Shown here one piece after another: positions 1-10,598 of a DNA stretch of 64,000 nt. Position 1 is the first letter of the stretch. The number at the start of each line of letters is the position of its first letter. Under the pieces are notes generated by a model. It did not search any database, was not told the DNA's origin, and was given only the letters and a program-made list of their open reading frames with translations. The translations under genes were made by a program, and so were the position numbers. The stretch is from contig NC_016482.1 in NCBI RefSeq assembly GCF_000227115.2, positions 744,001-808,000 of the forward strand, read 5' to 3'. The stretch comes from Naumovozyma dairenensis CBS 421. Its lineage: Eukaryota; Ascomycota; Saccharomycetes; Saccharomycetales; Saccharomycetaceae.

Positions 1-3000
1 TCACATTGAAATCTGCTGAAGGTTTGAAAGGATCCGATTTCATCACTAATACTGTTGATCCATATATAGTCCTAAAGACTGAAAAGACCCCAAATAATGA
101 AATTAAAGATATCCGTTCATCAATTAAATCAGATATTAAGGATCCACGTTGGAATGAAACTAAATATCTATTGTTACCAACTTTAAATCAAAAGTTGACA
201 TTTTCTTGTTTCGATTTCAATGATGTTAGAAAAGATACTTTAATTGGTGATATTGAAATCGATTTAGGGTCTCTTCTTTCAGAACCAAATCAAGAAAACC
301 AAACCGCAGAATTTATGGTCGGTGATAAACCAAAGGGTTTGCTACATTATTCTTTACGTTGGGTTCCTGTTATAGAACCAAAATCAGAAGAAAAGAAACC
401 TGATAACCAAGCTGAAGAAATTAGTGACGCTGATGAGGGTGAGGAAGCTGGTGATTCTGATGTTGGTATTATGAAGTTCAATTTACAAAAGGTCAAATAT
501 TTAGATACTTCTACATCAGTAACTGGTAACTTAAGTCCTTCTGCAAAATTATATATTGATGGTCAATTGAAAAAATCATATAGAGCATTGAGAAGAATCA
601 ATGAACCATCTTGGAATGAAGAAACTGAAATATTAATTGGGTCCAAGTCTACCTCTAAGATTACGATAAAAATCTTTGATGAACGTATTGGAGGAAGTGA
701 GGTTCTTTGTGAATATTCATCTAATGTGGAAGATCTGTTGGATACCTTTGGATTAGGTCAAGAGTCTGTCAAAGGTTCTCCACAGGGTGAAATTTATTTT
801 ACTTCCCTATGGAAACCCTTGGCTACAAGTGAAAAATTTGTTAGTACAACAGCAACAACGGGACCAATAGGTTGTATCAAAATTGATGTCGTAAAGGCGA
901 AAGTGACATCTAATTTGTCAGGGTTGGGTGATATTGACCCATATTTCTCTGTTCAATTAAATAGGCATACAAAATACAAGTCTAAATACTATTCGAATTG
1001 TGTTGAGCCTGTGTTCCATGAAGCTGCGTATATTCCTGTTACTTCTGAAAACCAACATATTACAGTTTCTTTGATCGATTACCAATCGGTAGGTTCTGAT
1101 AGGCCAATCGGATCAGTACAACTACCAGTATCGAGTTATGTTAAAAAGAATAAAGAAACAGGTGAGTATGAAGATAACTCCAAAACAGCTGCCCCAACAA
1201 TTTTCAGTTTAAAAAATAAGAAGAATGACCAGACGGACGACACTATGAGTATGGCTGTATCATTTATCCCAACAATGTCTGTTTATTCTCCAGATGAAAT
1301 TAAGGATGTGGAAAAACTCGAAGCTGATCTCAAGAGAAAGAGAGAAGATTTTGAAGCTGAGCAAGCAGAACTTAAGTTAAAGATGGAACAAGAACCGGAT
1401 AAATGGGAAGAGGTTACAGTCAAAGATCCATTTGAAGACGACGTCAAAAAGCTACATAGAAAGAATAAATTGACTTTGGAACAAATCATTGCTCGTAATT
1501 CTGGTATTCTTTCATTGGATATTTTAGGAGGTCGTCTCGCAAAAGAGTCTGTTTTTCTCGAAGTATTGGCTGATGACGTATCATATCCAATGTTTGTTCT
1601 AAGAGGTAAAGGTAATAAAGTCAATCCGGAGAGGGATAGTTTATTTATTCGTGATTTGAAACACAGTAAACTACATTTCAGATTATCGAGGAAGAATGTT
1701 GCTAAAGATCCTGATGATGTTATAAGCACCGACTCTTTTGGTACTCTTGATTTATTAAACTCTAGTTATGGTAATCCAAAAGAAATTACTTTTAGCGGTT
1801 CTTCGTTGAAATTCAAAATGTTTTTCGAACCTTCCCAATGTGAACTTTCTTCATCTGAATCAATTGAAAATACGGGCTACCTGAAATTAAAATTCATATC
1901 AGCAGACAACTTAATGTCAGCAGACAGAAATGGTAAATCTGATCCGTTCGTAGTAGCATATGTCGATCGTAAAAAAGAATATAAAACCCAAATTATCAAG
2001 AAGACCCTTTCTCCAGTTTGGAATGAAACTGCAAAGATTCCAATTCCAGCTAGAGATAGAAACCAATTAATACTTAACGTTTTTGATTGGGATCGTGCTG
2101 GTGATAATGATGATTTAGGCGCAGTGAAGATAGATCTAACTGAACTTGAACCTGAAAAGACATATGATTGGAACTTACAATTGTCCACACAGGGTACCAT
2201 AAAATTACAAGGTAAATTTTTGCCAGAGTATATTAGACCAACCGTTGAAATTTCGCAAGGTAAACTTTCAGATAAACCTATGAAGGCAATTGGTACAGTT
2301 GGTGGCACAGGATTAGGGGCTGCAAAGCAAGTATCTGGTGCCGCAATGGGTATTGCTGGTGCCGGTTTAGGAGTTGCTACAGGTGGTCTCCAAAAGGGTG
2401 GTCGTTTATTTGGTATCGGTAGTGATAAGAACAAGAAATCGAGAAAATCAACTGAATCATCTCCTCGTATAAGAAACTCTTTAGAATATGATACATCCGT
2501 ACCAAATAACAGCTATACACCAAGGCCTTCTGTTGAGCCAGCTTCTTCTAATGCTGAAGAACGTGCCTCTACTAAGTCTAATAATTTATCCAGAAATACT
2601 TCTTCTAATATGTCTAATGTGGGAGGAAAAAAATCGAGGGCAAGTAGTTTTGCTCGTACTTTAGCTCCAAATGGTACTTATAATGGAAATGTCAATATCC
2701 TCTCAAGTGAAAAGTTAGGAAAGAATATCCAGATAATTATATCATTGACACAAGCTGGTAGAATGAAACATTTATATAAGACAAGGGTCCAAAAAGCCAA
2801 CGATAACGGAACAAATGTTTTTAATGAGGCATGTGCTTTCAAGGCATCCCCAGAAGCAACTTTAGTAATTGGAGCTGTCGCTCACCATAAATTATCGAAA
2901 GATAAAAGTTTAGGAATTGCTCAAGTTAATCTAGGAGATCCTCAAATTCAAAAAGATGAAAATCTTGCGTTGAAATTAAATGATGGTCATGTCATCATAA

Positions 3001-3074
3001 AGCTTGATTATGCTAAGGAAGCTTTGGAAAATATTCCAGATGTTCCTCAAATTCCTGAACAGTATCAACAATAA
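1..3074 (+). CDS. TCB3: Tricalbin, C-terminal two thirds (TCB3-like), 5' partial
   Basis: The reading frame is open from the window edge, so the start codon lies outside; about 1,023 C-terminal residues are present. Several C2 domains are visible. The clearest has an Asp-rich calcium loop (SADRNGKSDPF) near codon 640 and WNE repeats typical of C2 strands. A Lys/Glu-rich coiled segment lies near codons 435-465, and a Gly/Ala-rich then Ser-rich stretch precedes a last C2-like domain. Tricalbins tether cortical ER to the plasma membrane and bind lipid through C2 domains. The N-terminal membrane hairpin and SMP domain would be upstream. TCB3 rather than TCB1 or TCB2 is inferred from the next gene being RPL6, as on S. 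cerevisiae chromosome XIII. Confidence 0.9.
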   Translation, partial: TLKSAEGLKGSDFITNTVDPYIVLKTEKTPNNEIKDIRSSIKSDIKDPRWNETKYLLLPTLNQKLTFSCFDFNDVRKDTLIGDIEIDLGSLLSEPNQENQTAEFMVGDKPKGLLHYSLRWVPVIEPKSEEKKPDNQAEEISDADEGEEAGDSDVGIMKFNLQKVKYLDTSTSVTGNLSPSAKLYIDGQLKKSYRALRRINEPSWNEETEILIGSKSTSKITIKIFDERIGGSEVLCEYSSNVEDLLDTFGLGQESVKGSPQGEIYFTSLWKPLATSEKFVSTTATTGPIGCIKIDVVKAKVTSNLSGLGDIDPYFSVQLNRHTKYKSKYYSNCVEPVFHEAAYIPVTSENQHITVSLIDYQSVGSDRPIGSVQLPVSSYVKKNKETGEYEDNSKTAAPTIFSLKNKKNDQTDDTMSMAVSFIPTMSVYSPDEIKDVEKLEADLKRKREDFEAEQAELKLKMEQEPDKWEEVTVKDPFEDDVKKLHRKNKLTLEQIIARNSGILSLDILGGRLAKESVFLEVLADDVSYPMFVLRGKGNKVNPERDSLFIRDLKHSKLHFRLSRKNVAKDPDDVISTDSFGTLDLLNSSYGNPKEITFSGSSLKFKMFFEPSQCELSSSESIENTGYLKLKFISADNLMSADRNGKSDPFVVAYVDRKKEYKTQIIKKTLSPVWNETAKIPIPARDRNQLILNVFDWDRAGDNDDLGAVKIDLTELEPEKTYDWNLQLSTQGTIKLQGKFLPEYIRPTVEISQGKLSDKPMKAIGTVGGTGLGAAKQVSGAAMGIAGAGLGVATGGLQKGGRLFGIGSDKNKKSRKSTESSPRIRNSLEYDTSVPNNSYTPRPSVEPASSNAEERASTKSNNLSRNTSSNMSNVGGKKSRASSFARTLAPNGTYNGNVNILSSEKLGKNIQIIISLTQAGRMKHLYKTRVQKANDNGTNVFNEACAFKASPEATLVIGAVAHHKLSKDKSLGIAQVNLGDPQIQKDENLALKLNDGHVIIKLDYAKEALENIPDVPQIPEQYQQ

Positions 3075-3752
3075 GCAGTCGTGTCGAGACTTTTCGTTTA
3101 GAGTATATAAGCGTCAATTATTATTTTATACATATATATTAAAAACATTCAATATTTCTAAGTTATGGGTAAAACAATTTTCTTGCGTAGATTTTCTGAT
3201 AATTTGATAAATTATACTTGCTTATTCTACCTGATTATTCATGTTGCCATTGAAAAAGAAAGCATTGGGTATGAAAGATCTAAACCAGTAATATTGTTAA
3301 AAAGAATTGATTGTTGCGAGTGAAATAATTTAAGTACTCTTAGAAAGTTATTTTAGTAGTCATATTCCCATTCAAGGTTTGGGGAGAAGTCTAGCAACTT
3401 TTTTATTCTGAACATTCTAGTTACAGCTTTCAGGAAAGTTTCGGAGCTTAATTTATAAAACAAAAAGATGACGGTACACCCACACATTTCTTAGATTATG
3501 GGTGTTTTTCTATTTTCTATTTTCTATTGTTTTAATTTCCAAAGACTTGCTAACACGGGCCCTGAGAATTACCTTTCCGTAGACGGAAATAACAGTACGG
3601 TAGTGGAACCCCAGGCGAGATCCCACTCTGCAGAGCCAGTGTATCTGGTGGAAACGTCAATTATTATAATGTTAAAAGAACGACTGCTAAAACATGCGAT
3701 AATAACTCAAATGGAAGATTAGCGAAACAACAAAGCATTGCTATATAACAAA
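3075..3752. other. Intergenic region TCB3-RPL6 (RPL6 promoter)
   Basis: No convincing gene. It holds the 3' end of TCB3 and the RPL6 promoter, with a Rap1-type site at 3476-3488. The short open frame at 3498-3722 has no recognisable domain and is treated as chance. Confidence 0.7.
3476..3488 (+). promoter_or_regulatory. Rap1 binding site of the RPL6 promoter
   Basis: ACACCCACACATT matches the Rap1 consensus (ACACCCRYACAYM) except at the last position. It lies about 265 bp upstream of the RPL6 ATG, a usual distance for ribosomal-protein genes. A partial site in opposite orientation (GGGTGT at about 3500) follows, and paired Rap1 sites are typical of this gene class. Confidence 0.7.
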
Positions 3753-4726
<974 letters not shown>

Positions 4727-5165
4727 ATTATTTGGAGATCTAGATTAAATATACTTTATTTACTTAATAATTAAAAACTTTTGAATATTAAAAAAAAAGT
4801 AGTTAGCTCGGTTTCTAAGATTATATAGAATCTGCCCTCGGTCGACTATTATACTTGTTTGTACGTAAAAATCCATTTTTGCTAATTCGCTCTTTTACTT
4901 TCTGAAGATCAATCGAGAGGTACACACTTCTCTTTACGGCTTTGGCAATTCGTAATCAGCAACTTGAAGCTTCATCTAGAAAAGAACCGAGGTATAGAAA
5001 GGATAGATGACAATTACCACAAAATAATTGTCTTCGAAAGGCTCTTAAGTGCCTAACAATCTGTTCCTCATGGTATTTTCTTCCACCCATCTTGTGAACG
5101 GTTACATACCAGTTACATTATTAATATAGCCCGTTTCAAAAAGTTTTAAAAAATGAGGGGTGCGG

Positions 5166-5188
5166 CTGTAGAATTTTACATTCTACAG
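5166..5188. repeat. Perfect 9-bp inverted repeat upstream of AGO1
   Basis: CTGTAGAAT (5166-5174), a 5-nt loop, then ATTCTACAG (5180-5188): all nine pairs match, and two more G-T pairs could extend the base. It lies directly after a GAGGGG stress-element-like motif and about 215 bp upstream of the AGO1 ATG. It could be a dimeric protein site or an RNA hairpin. Confidence 0.8.
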
Positions 5189-5233
5189 TTTTCGGAGTTT
5201 TTCCAATGGCGTTTTGGTTTTGTGGATCGTCTT

Positions 5234-5243
5234 TAGCCGCCGA
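5234..5243 (+). promoter_or_regulatory. URS1 (Ume6) site in the AGO1 promoter
   Basis: TAGCCGCCGA is an exact 10/10 match to the URS1 core bound by Ume6, the repressor of early meiotic genes in S. cerevisiae. It lies 24 bp upstream of the TATA box and about 160 bp upstream of the ATG, a normal spacing for early meiotic promoters. The match is seen directly; the function is inferred. Confidence 0.6.
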
Positions 5244-5266
5244 GCAATAAAAAGAACACAAAAGCT

Positions 5267-5274
5267 TATAAAAG
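5267..5274 (+). promoter_or_regulatory. TATA box of AGO1
   Basis: TATAAAAG about 128 bp upstream of the AGO1 ATG, followed by a pyrimidine-rich start region. TATA promoters in yeast usually belong to regulated rather than constitutive genes. Confidence 0.6.
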
Positions 5275-5401
5275 GCTGGTAGATCCCATGATTTCTTGAA
5301 TGCAACCCTTTTTTCCTTCGCTTTTAACTTGCCAGTTCCATTCCTTGTTTGTTCTCCTGATCTGTTCTTAACAGAGAGTCAAAGAGGATATTCTAATTGG
5401 C

Positions 5402-8400
5402 ATGGTAGATAATTCTTTGATTGGAAATTTGGAAAGCTTGACAATAAGAAATAGCGACTCAGTATCTCCAACAGGGTTAAGCCAGGAAACAAGTAGACCA
5501 ACAACTAGAAATGAAAGTAGTTACAGGCTTCATGAAAATGAAAGCGAATCAAAGAAAAATACAGTTAGAGGCAAGAAAAAGAAAAAGAACAAGAGCAAAG
5601 AGAGTTCTGATGACGCCAGTAAGAATGGTACAATCAGGAGGAAGAGCCCTAAAAAGAAAGATAAGGAAGTTGCGGTGGAAAATAAGAAATTCATTTCGTT
5701 AAATGAAACTAGCAGCGGTGATGGCGAAGAAATTGCTTGTGAAACCAAAAAAAAGAAAAGCTTGATTGCAGATACGACTTTAAGATCTAACATACAAGAA
5801 AAAGAAAATGTAGATTTGATAGGTCAGTCAGGGGGGTTATCTGATGATTTCAAAAATTTCAATATACCTGACAAAGCATTTGATCTGGTACACTTGCAAA
5901 AAGGTCAGAATAAAGTGGAAGAACCTCTTGGTGAGTATAAGGTTAAGGGAAGACAAGACTATGGTAAGAAAGGAACCACGGTTGATATTCTAACCAATCA
6001 TGTTTTACTTGCTTTGGGAAAAGATACGGAGGAGAGTGACAATAAAACAAATTTAGATCCATGGTGGAGAGACGCAATGATATTTAGTTATCATGTTGAT
6101 TTCAAAGCTTCACAACCAAAATACCCGACGCAAAAACCCAGCACCGGAAGTTTCCAAACCAAAAAATATGAAATATTAGAATCTCTTTTCGAAGAAGATG
6201 AAACTCTTTTCAAATATAAGGATAGAATTGCGTTCAATGGAGAAGACACGCTGTATTCACATGTTCGATTAGAAGAATTCACCCTGTTTGAAGGCTGCTG
6301 GGCGGTGAGTAATAAAAAGAAGAAACATGCGTATATTCCACACTTGCCGCATAAAAGCAACCCTCCCGAAGATGACTTACCATCTAAAGTTACACTGAAA
6401 TCCAATGCCACAATTCCTCTGAAAGATATTTATGATGGCACCATATCTAGAAATACACAAGAACAAGAAAGTAAGATGGCTGGGACTGAAAAGCATGTTT
6501 TATTAGCTTTAATGGGGGCAAAGTTTCTACAAATGACGGATCCTGTTTTCCAAGTTAATGGGAACAAATTTTTTATATTCAATGAACATACGAAGGCCAA
6601 ACCTTTTCAACTTGGTGGTTATTTGATGCATGGCTTTACTGTTTCTCTCAGATATGCCTTTGGTTCCGTTTTGTTGAATGCTATAAACGTAACACTTCCA
6701 TTTATCAAACATTCAAAATATTTACCGGGTGATCCAAGATTCCAAGATAATCATAAAGCCCCATATACATTGATGGATTGGCTTATTGAATGTTATCAAC
6801 AAACGGACCCTAATAATGTCGCTAAAAGGCCCGCATTTAACGGGAAAGTGACCTCTAATGATTTGAATTTGTTTATTAGTAAGAACACCGAACTTCAGAA
6901 TTTAACAAAAGGTTTGAAAGTTTATTGTAATCACATTCAATATGATGTGGATTCATATGGTCAAAAGAAGCCTTCAGCTAAAATGAAACCGAAACAAATA
7001 AAGGGTTTTAGTATTGAGTCAGCACGTGTTTATAAATTTAAGGTAAAGCCAAGTGATCTGGATAATAACATAGCAAAGACAAATTATGAGAGAGATATCA
7101 GTATCACTACTGAAACCTATTTCTTGAAGAAATACAAAATGGTGTTGAAATACCCAGATATGAAGATGGCATACCTTGATAAAGGCGGGTACGTTCCTCT
7201 CGAATGCCTGACTATTGTTCCAGGTCAGAAATTAAAAGGTAAAGTATATGATGAAAATACTGTCATTGAGTTTGCAGCTCTCAGGCCTACCGATAAATTT
7301 AAGATGATATCAGCATTGGCATTACCGCTGATTACAAAGGCATTGAAGCCCGAGGAGGAAACCAAACAACCACCATGTGATTCTTATTACCAGTTTTTGA
7401 GAATCCCATCAAGAATAATTGATGCCCCTGCTATTAAGTTTCAAAATTCACAAATCTGCTATACAGATAAACCATTTAATGCGTCTGTAGTTGACAAAAC
7501 TATCCCAAATCAAGAAACTAAGGGTAATTGGAATTTACAAGGGCATCGGTTTATATCTACTCCAAAGGATCTCATAACTCTTCGAGTGTTTTTCATAACA
7601 GAGAGTTCGCCACCATCAAAGACCGGGCAAGAAATATTTTTAACCGTCAAAAAATTTATAGTAGATGTTGCTGAACATGGTATGAAATTCAGAGCAGAAA
7701 AGCCCGTTTTGATTCAAAACTTTCATGCACCTAGGCAGGAACCTGATGCTAATTCTATGACAAGAGGTCATGGTATGAGGGGAAAAGGTGGTAGATTCAA
7801 TAGGAGCCGTCCATCTGCGTATAAAATTTCAGATGGGGAAAACAAGCTTTGTGAGGAACTCTCGAATGCGAAAGAAAATTCTTATTTCCTATTCATTTTG
7901 GCCTGTGGAGATGATTCATTGACTTATAATAGATTGAAATACTTAGCAGATTTAAAATATGGAGTCATTAATTCCTGTTTGGTATGGGATAAGTTTAAGA
8001 AAAAATCAGCGCAATATAACGTGAATGCATGTATGAAAATGAACCTGAAACTTCAAGGTATCAATCATTGTTTGGAAGAGAAAGATTTAAATTTGTTGAA
8101 AGATTCCAACGGATTACCATTTATGGTGTTAGGTGCAGATGTTACGCATTATCCTGAAAAGGATCAAAATTCGATAGCTTCCTTAGTGGCATCGTTTGAT
8201 AATCACTTCGCACAATTCCCCGGTAATTATCTTCTGCAAAGTTCACCTGGTGAGGAAATGATTAGTGGAATAGGAAATTTGATTGGAGATCGATTAAAGC
8301 TTTATAAAAAATATAATAATGGTAAATTACCAAGTAAAATATTATTTTATAGGGACGGTGTTTCTGAATCCCAATTTTCACAAGTTGTTCAAATCGAAGT

Positions 8401-8968
8401 TAGGGCACTTAAAGAATCCCTAAGAAGAATCGGTTCAAATTTACGTGGTAGTCCCTACAATCCGGCTATTACTACAGTCGCGGTAGTGAAAAGAAATCAA
8501 GTAAGATTTATGCCATTGTTCAAGAACGGAATTAATGAACAAGGTGAAACATGTGCTGTTCAGTCTATGGATAACGTGATGCCGGGAACAGTTGTTGATC
8601 GCGGTATTACGTCTACAGCACATTTTGATTTTTTCTTACAATCCCAACAATCATTGAAAGGAACTGGTGTTCCTGGACATTATTGGTGTATTTATGATGA
8701 GAACGAATTTACTTCCGACTTATTACAATATATTACGCACTGTTTTTGCTACCTATTTGGAAGATCGAGTACAAGTATTAAAGTTGCTTCTCCAATATAT
8801 TATGCAGACTTGTTATGTGAACGTGCAGCTCAATTATTTAAAGCCAATTTTGCAATTGTTAAGAACGAATATGAAAAAAACAGTAGGCATAAGACTCCTA
8901 TATTACCTGCTAATAATCTGTTACCTCCAGTTAATGAGAATATCAAGGATATAATGTATTATATATAA
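5402..8968 (+). CDS. AGO1: Argonaute, the slicer of RNA interference
   Basis: 1,188 residues from an ATG directly after the promoter elements. The protein should bind siRNA guides and cut complementary RNA in the cytoplasm. The N-terminal ~130 residues are Lys/Ser-rich low complexity, as in other budding-yeast Argonautes. The N, PAZ, MID and PIWI domains then follow, with the PIWI starting near residue 900. The complete slicer tetrad is visible: D913 (LGADVTHYP), glutamate finger E952 (PGEEMISG), D985 (FYRDGVSE) and D1136 (YYADLL). The D913-E952 (39) and D913-D985 (72) spacings equal those I recall for Vanderwaltozyma polyspora (formerly Kluyveromyces polysporus) Argonaute. An Arg/Gly-rich insert lies near residues 783-800. 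S. cerevisiae lacks this gene; here it sits between RPL6 and FPR3. The partner Dicer (DCR1) is not in the window. Confidence 0.97.
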   Translation: MVDNSLIGNLESLTIRNSDSVSPTGLSQETSRPTTRNESSYRLHENESESKKNTVRGKKKKKNKSKESSDDASKNGTIRRKSPKKKDKEVAVENKKFISLNETSSGDGEEIACETKKKKSLIADTTLRSNIQEKENVDLIGQSGGLSDDFKNFNIPDKAFDLVHLQKGQNKVEEPLGEYKVKGRQDYGKKGTTVDILTNHVLLALGKDTEESDNKTNLDPWWRDAMIFSYHVDFKASQPKYPTQKPSTGSFQTKKYEILESLFEEDETLFKYKDRIAFNGEDTLYSHVRLEEFTLFEGCWAVSNKKKKHAYIPHLPHKSNPPEDDLPSKVTLKSNATIPLKDIYDGTISRNTQEQESKMAGTEKHVLLALMGAKFLQMTDPVFQVNGNKFFIFNEHTKAKPFQLGGYLMHGFTVSLRYAFGSVLLNAINVTLPFIKHSKYLPGDPRFQDNHKAPYTLMDWLIECYQQTDPNNVAKRPAFNGKVTSNDLNLFISKNTELQNLTKGLKVYCNHIQYDVDSYGQKKPSAKMKPKQIKGFSIESARVYKFKVKPSDLDNNIAKTNYERDISITTETYFLKKYKMVLKYPDMKMAYLDKGGYVPLECLTIVPGQKLKGKVYDENTVIEFAALRPTDKFKMISALALPLITKALKPEEETKQPPCDSYYQFLRIPSRIIDAPAIKFQNSQICYTDKPFNASVVDKTIPNQETKGNWNLQGHRFISTPKDLITLRVFFITESSPPSKTGQEIFLTVKKFIVDVAEHGMKFRAEKPVLIQNFHAPRQEPDANSMTRGHGMRGKGGRFNRSRPSAYKISDGENKLCEELSNAKENSYFLFILACGDDSLTYNRLKYLADLKYGVINSCLVWDKFKKKSAQYNVNACMKMNLKLQGINHCLEEKDLNLLKDSNGLPFMVLGADVTHYPEKDQNSIASLVASFDNHFAQFPGNYLLQSSPGEEMISGIGNLIGDRLKLYKKYNNGKLPSKILFYRDGVSESQFSQVVQIEVRALKESLRRIGSNLRGSPYNPAITTVAVVKRNQVRFMPLFKNGINEQGETCAVQSMDNVMPGTVVDRGITSTAHFDFFLQSQQSLKGTGVPGHYWCIYDENEFTSDLLQYITHCFCYLFGRSSTSIKVASPIYYADLLCERAAQLFKANFAIVKNEYEKNSRHKTPILPANNLLPPVNENIKDIMYYI

Positions 8969-9434
8969 TTACAGAACAGAGTGTGGCGGGATAATGGTCC
9001 GAAATTTTTGATTGGCTATCTTTATGTATGTAGCATTAATGTGAAAACAAGTATAATTTATACCAAATACATTATATCTTTATTGTATGTTCCCTGATCT
9101 TCTAGATATATATGTTAGTTTATCCATGGATTATACTTTCATTTATGTTCGTACATGATATTACGTCGCTATAGAAATTAGATAATACTTCATATTCTCT
9201 TTATTAGGAGTAGCTCCTGCGGGTAACCCCATCTGGTTCGAGAATGAAAAATTTTCCAGCTCATCGCAAAAATATATCAGAGTAAAATTATATAAAAGAG
9301 GAATATACTGGATGATATAAACCACAGTATATACTTTGGAACACAACAACCTTCAATAGTCAAGATAATAATTGAAGAGTTAATTTTGAAACTGTACCAG
9401 CAATCTAACTGTATTGAACAAAAAAACCGGAAAA
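8969..9434. other. Intergenic region AGO1-FPR3 (FPR3 promoter)
   Basis: AT-rich spacer holding the AGO1 3' region and the FPR3 promoter with RRPE and PAC elements at 9245-9267. No gene or tRNA seen; the GGTTCGAG at about 9235 has no surrounding cloverleaf. Confidence 0.6.
9245..9267. promoter_or_regulatory. RRPE plus PAC elements of FPR3
   Basis: TGAAAAATTTT (RRPE, 9245-9255) is followed by GCTCATCGC (reverse of the PAC core GCGATGAGC, 9259-9267). The pair lies about 170 bp upstream of the ATG. This combination marks ribosome-biogenesis genes in S. cerevisiae (bound by Stb3 and by Dot6/Tod6) and fits a nucleolar protein. Confidence 0.65.
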
Positions 9435-10598
9435 ATGACTGATATGTTACCATTAGCCACTTACAATTTGAACATTGAACCATACACACCAACACCAGCT
9501 ATTGATATTGATATGCCAGTTACTATCCGTATCACAATGGCTGCTTTGAATCCTGAAGCTTACGATAAGGATAAGACTCCTTCCACTTTGAGAGTCATTA
9601 AAAGAAATCCAGATTATAATGACGGTGATATTGATGATGTTTTGAATGGTGATTTTGATGAAGATGAAATGGATGATGCAAGTTCAGAAGAAGAAGAAGA
9701 AGAAGAAAAAGAAACAAAGAAGAGTAAAACTAAGAAGAGTAAGAAAGAAGAAGAAAGTGAAGAAGATAGTGAAGATGAAGATGATATCGATGATGAATTT
9801 GAAGAATTCGTCTTGGTTACTTTATCTCCTAAATCACAATTCCAACAAGCTTTGGATATAACTATTGCTCCAGAAGAAGATGTTCAATTCGTTGTTACTG
9901 GTTCTTATAGTATTTCTTTGAGTGGTAACTATGTCAAACATCCATTTGATACTCCAATGATGGACGATGAAGATGAACATGAAGATGAAGAAGATTATGA
10001 TAGTGAAGAAGATGATGAGGAATATTCGTCTGCCGAGGATGACTTGGATGACATCAGTGATGAAGAAGTTAAAATTGAAGAAATAGAGGAAAATGAAGAA
10101 GAAATAAAGAAAGAGTCTAAGAAGGAAACCAAGAACAAGAAAAGAAAGCAAGAAGAAGAAGCTAAAGCTGAAGCTGAATCTAACAAGTCTAAAAGGGTAA
10201 AGAAAGTGGACTTCAAGAAAGATTTGGAAGAAGGTCCAACAAAGAAGAAAGATGAAAAGCCAAAGGCCAAAGTACTAGAGGGCGGTATTATGATTGAAGA
10301 CCGTGTTGTTGGTAAGGGTCCTCAAGTTAAGAAAGGTTCGAAAATCGGTATGAGATATATCGGTAAGCTTAAAAACGGTAAAGTTTTTGACAAGAACACC
10401 AATGGTAAACCATTTTCTTTCAAACTAGGACATGGTGAAGTTATTAAAGGTTGGGATATCGGCGTTGCTGGTATGGCAGTTGGTGGTGAACGTCGAATTA
10501 TCATCCCAGCTCCATACGCATACGGTAAGCAAGCCCTTCCAGGGATCCCAGCTAATTCACAATTGACCTTTGATGTCAAGTTAGTTTCAATGAAATAA
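9435..10598 (+). CDS. FPR3: Nucleolar FKBP-type peptidyl-prolyl isomerase (FPR3/FPR4)
   Basis: 387 residues. The start is the ATG of [10 protein letters not shown], because that sequence aligns with the known N-terminus of Fpr3; an upstream in-frame TTG is not used. The N-terminal part is the nucleoplasmin-like fold. Long acidic tracts follow (about residues 75-85, 110-125 and 176-204), alternating with Lys-rich nuclear or nucleolar targeting segments. The C-terminal ~104 residues are a complete FKBP domain ([36 protein letters not shown]). Fpr3 and Fpr4 act as histone chaperones and proline isomerases in the nucleolus. FPR3 is chosen over FPR4 because HMG1 and WAR1 follow. Confidence 0.93.
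   Translation: MTDMLPLATYNLNIEPYTPTPAIDIDMPVTIRITMAALNPEAYDKDKTPSTLRVIKRNPDYNDGDIDDVLNGDFDEDEMDDASSEEEEEEEKETKKSKTKKSKKEEESEEDSEDEDDIDDEFEEFVLVTLSPKSQFQQALDITIAPEEDVQFVVTGSYSISLSGNYVKHPFDTPMMDDEDEHEDEEDYDSEEDDEEYSSAEDDLDDISDEEVKIEEIEENEEEIKKESKKETKNKKRKQEEEAKAEAESNKSKRVKKVDFKKDLEEGPTKKKDEKPKAKVLEGGIMIEDRVVGKGPQVKKGSKIGMRYIGKLKNGKVFDKNTNGKPFSFKLGHGEVIKGWDIGVAGMAVGGERRIIIPAPYAYGKQALPGIPANSQLTFDVKLVSMK

Larger units (their letters stand above)
4727..5401. other. Intergenic region RPL6-AGO1 (AGO1 promoter)
   Basis: No gene seen. The right end holds AGO1 promoter elements: a perfect 9-bp inverted repeat (5166-5188), an exact URS1 match (5234-5243) and a TATA box (5267-5274). Confidence 0.7.

Noticed and set aside
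8671..8683. His of PGHYW in AGO1 as the fourth slicer residue
   Set aside because: Counting back from the C-terminus of human AGO2 places its catalytic His in the YYAH motif, which corresponds to YYAD (D1136) here, so the tetrad is Asp-Glu-Asp-Asp.
9225..9245. GGTTCGAG resembling a tRNA B box
   Set aside because: The next bases do not complete the consensus and no cloverleaf can be drawn.
9414..9434. Upstream TTG start of FPR3
   Set aside because: The conserved N-terminus begins at the ATG at 9435 and yeast nuclear genes rarely start at TTG.
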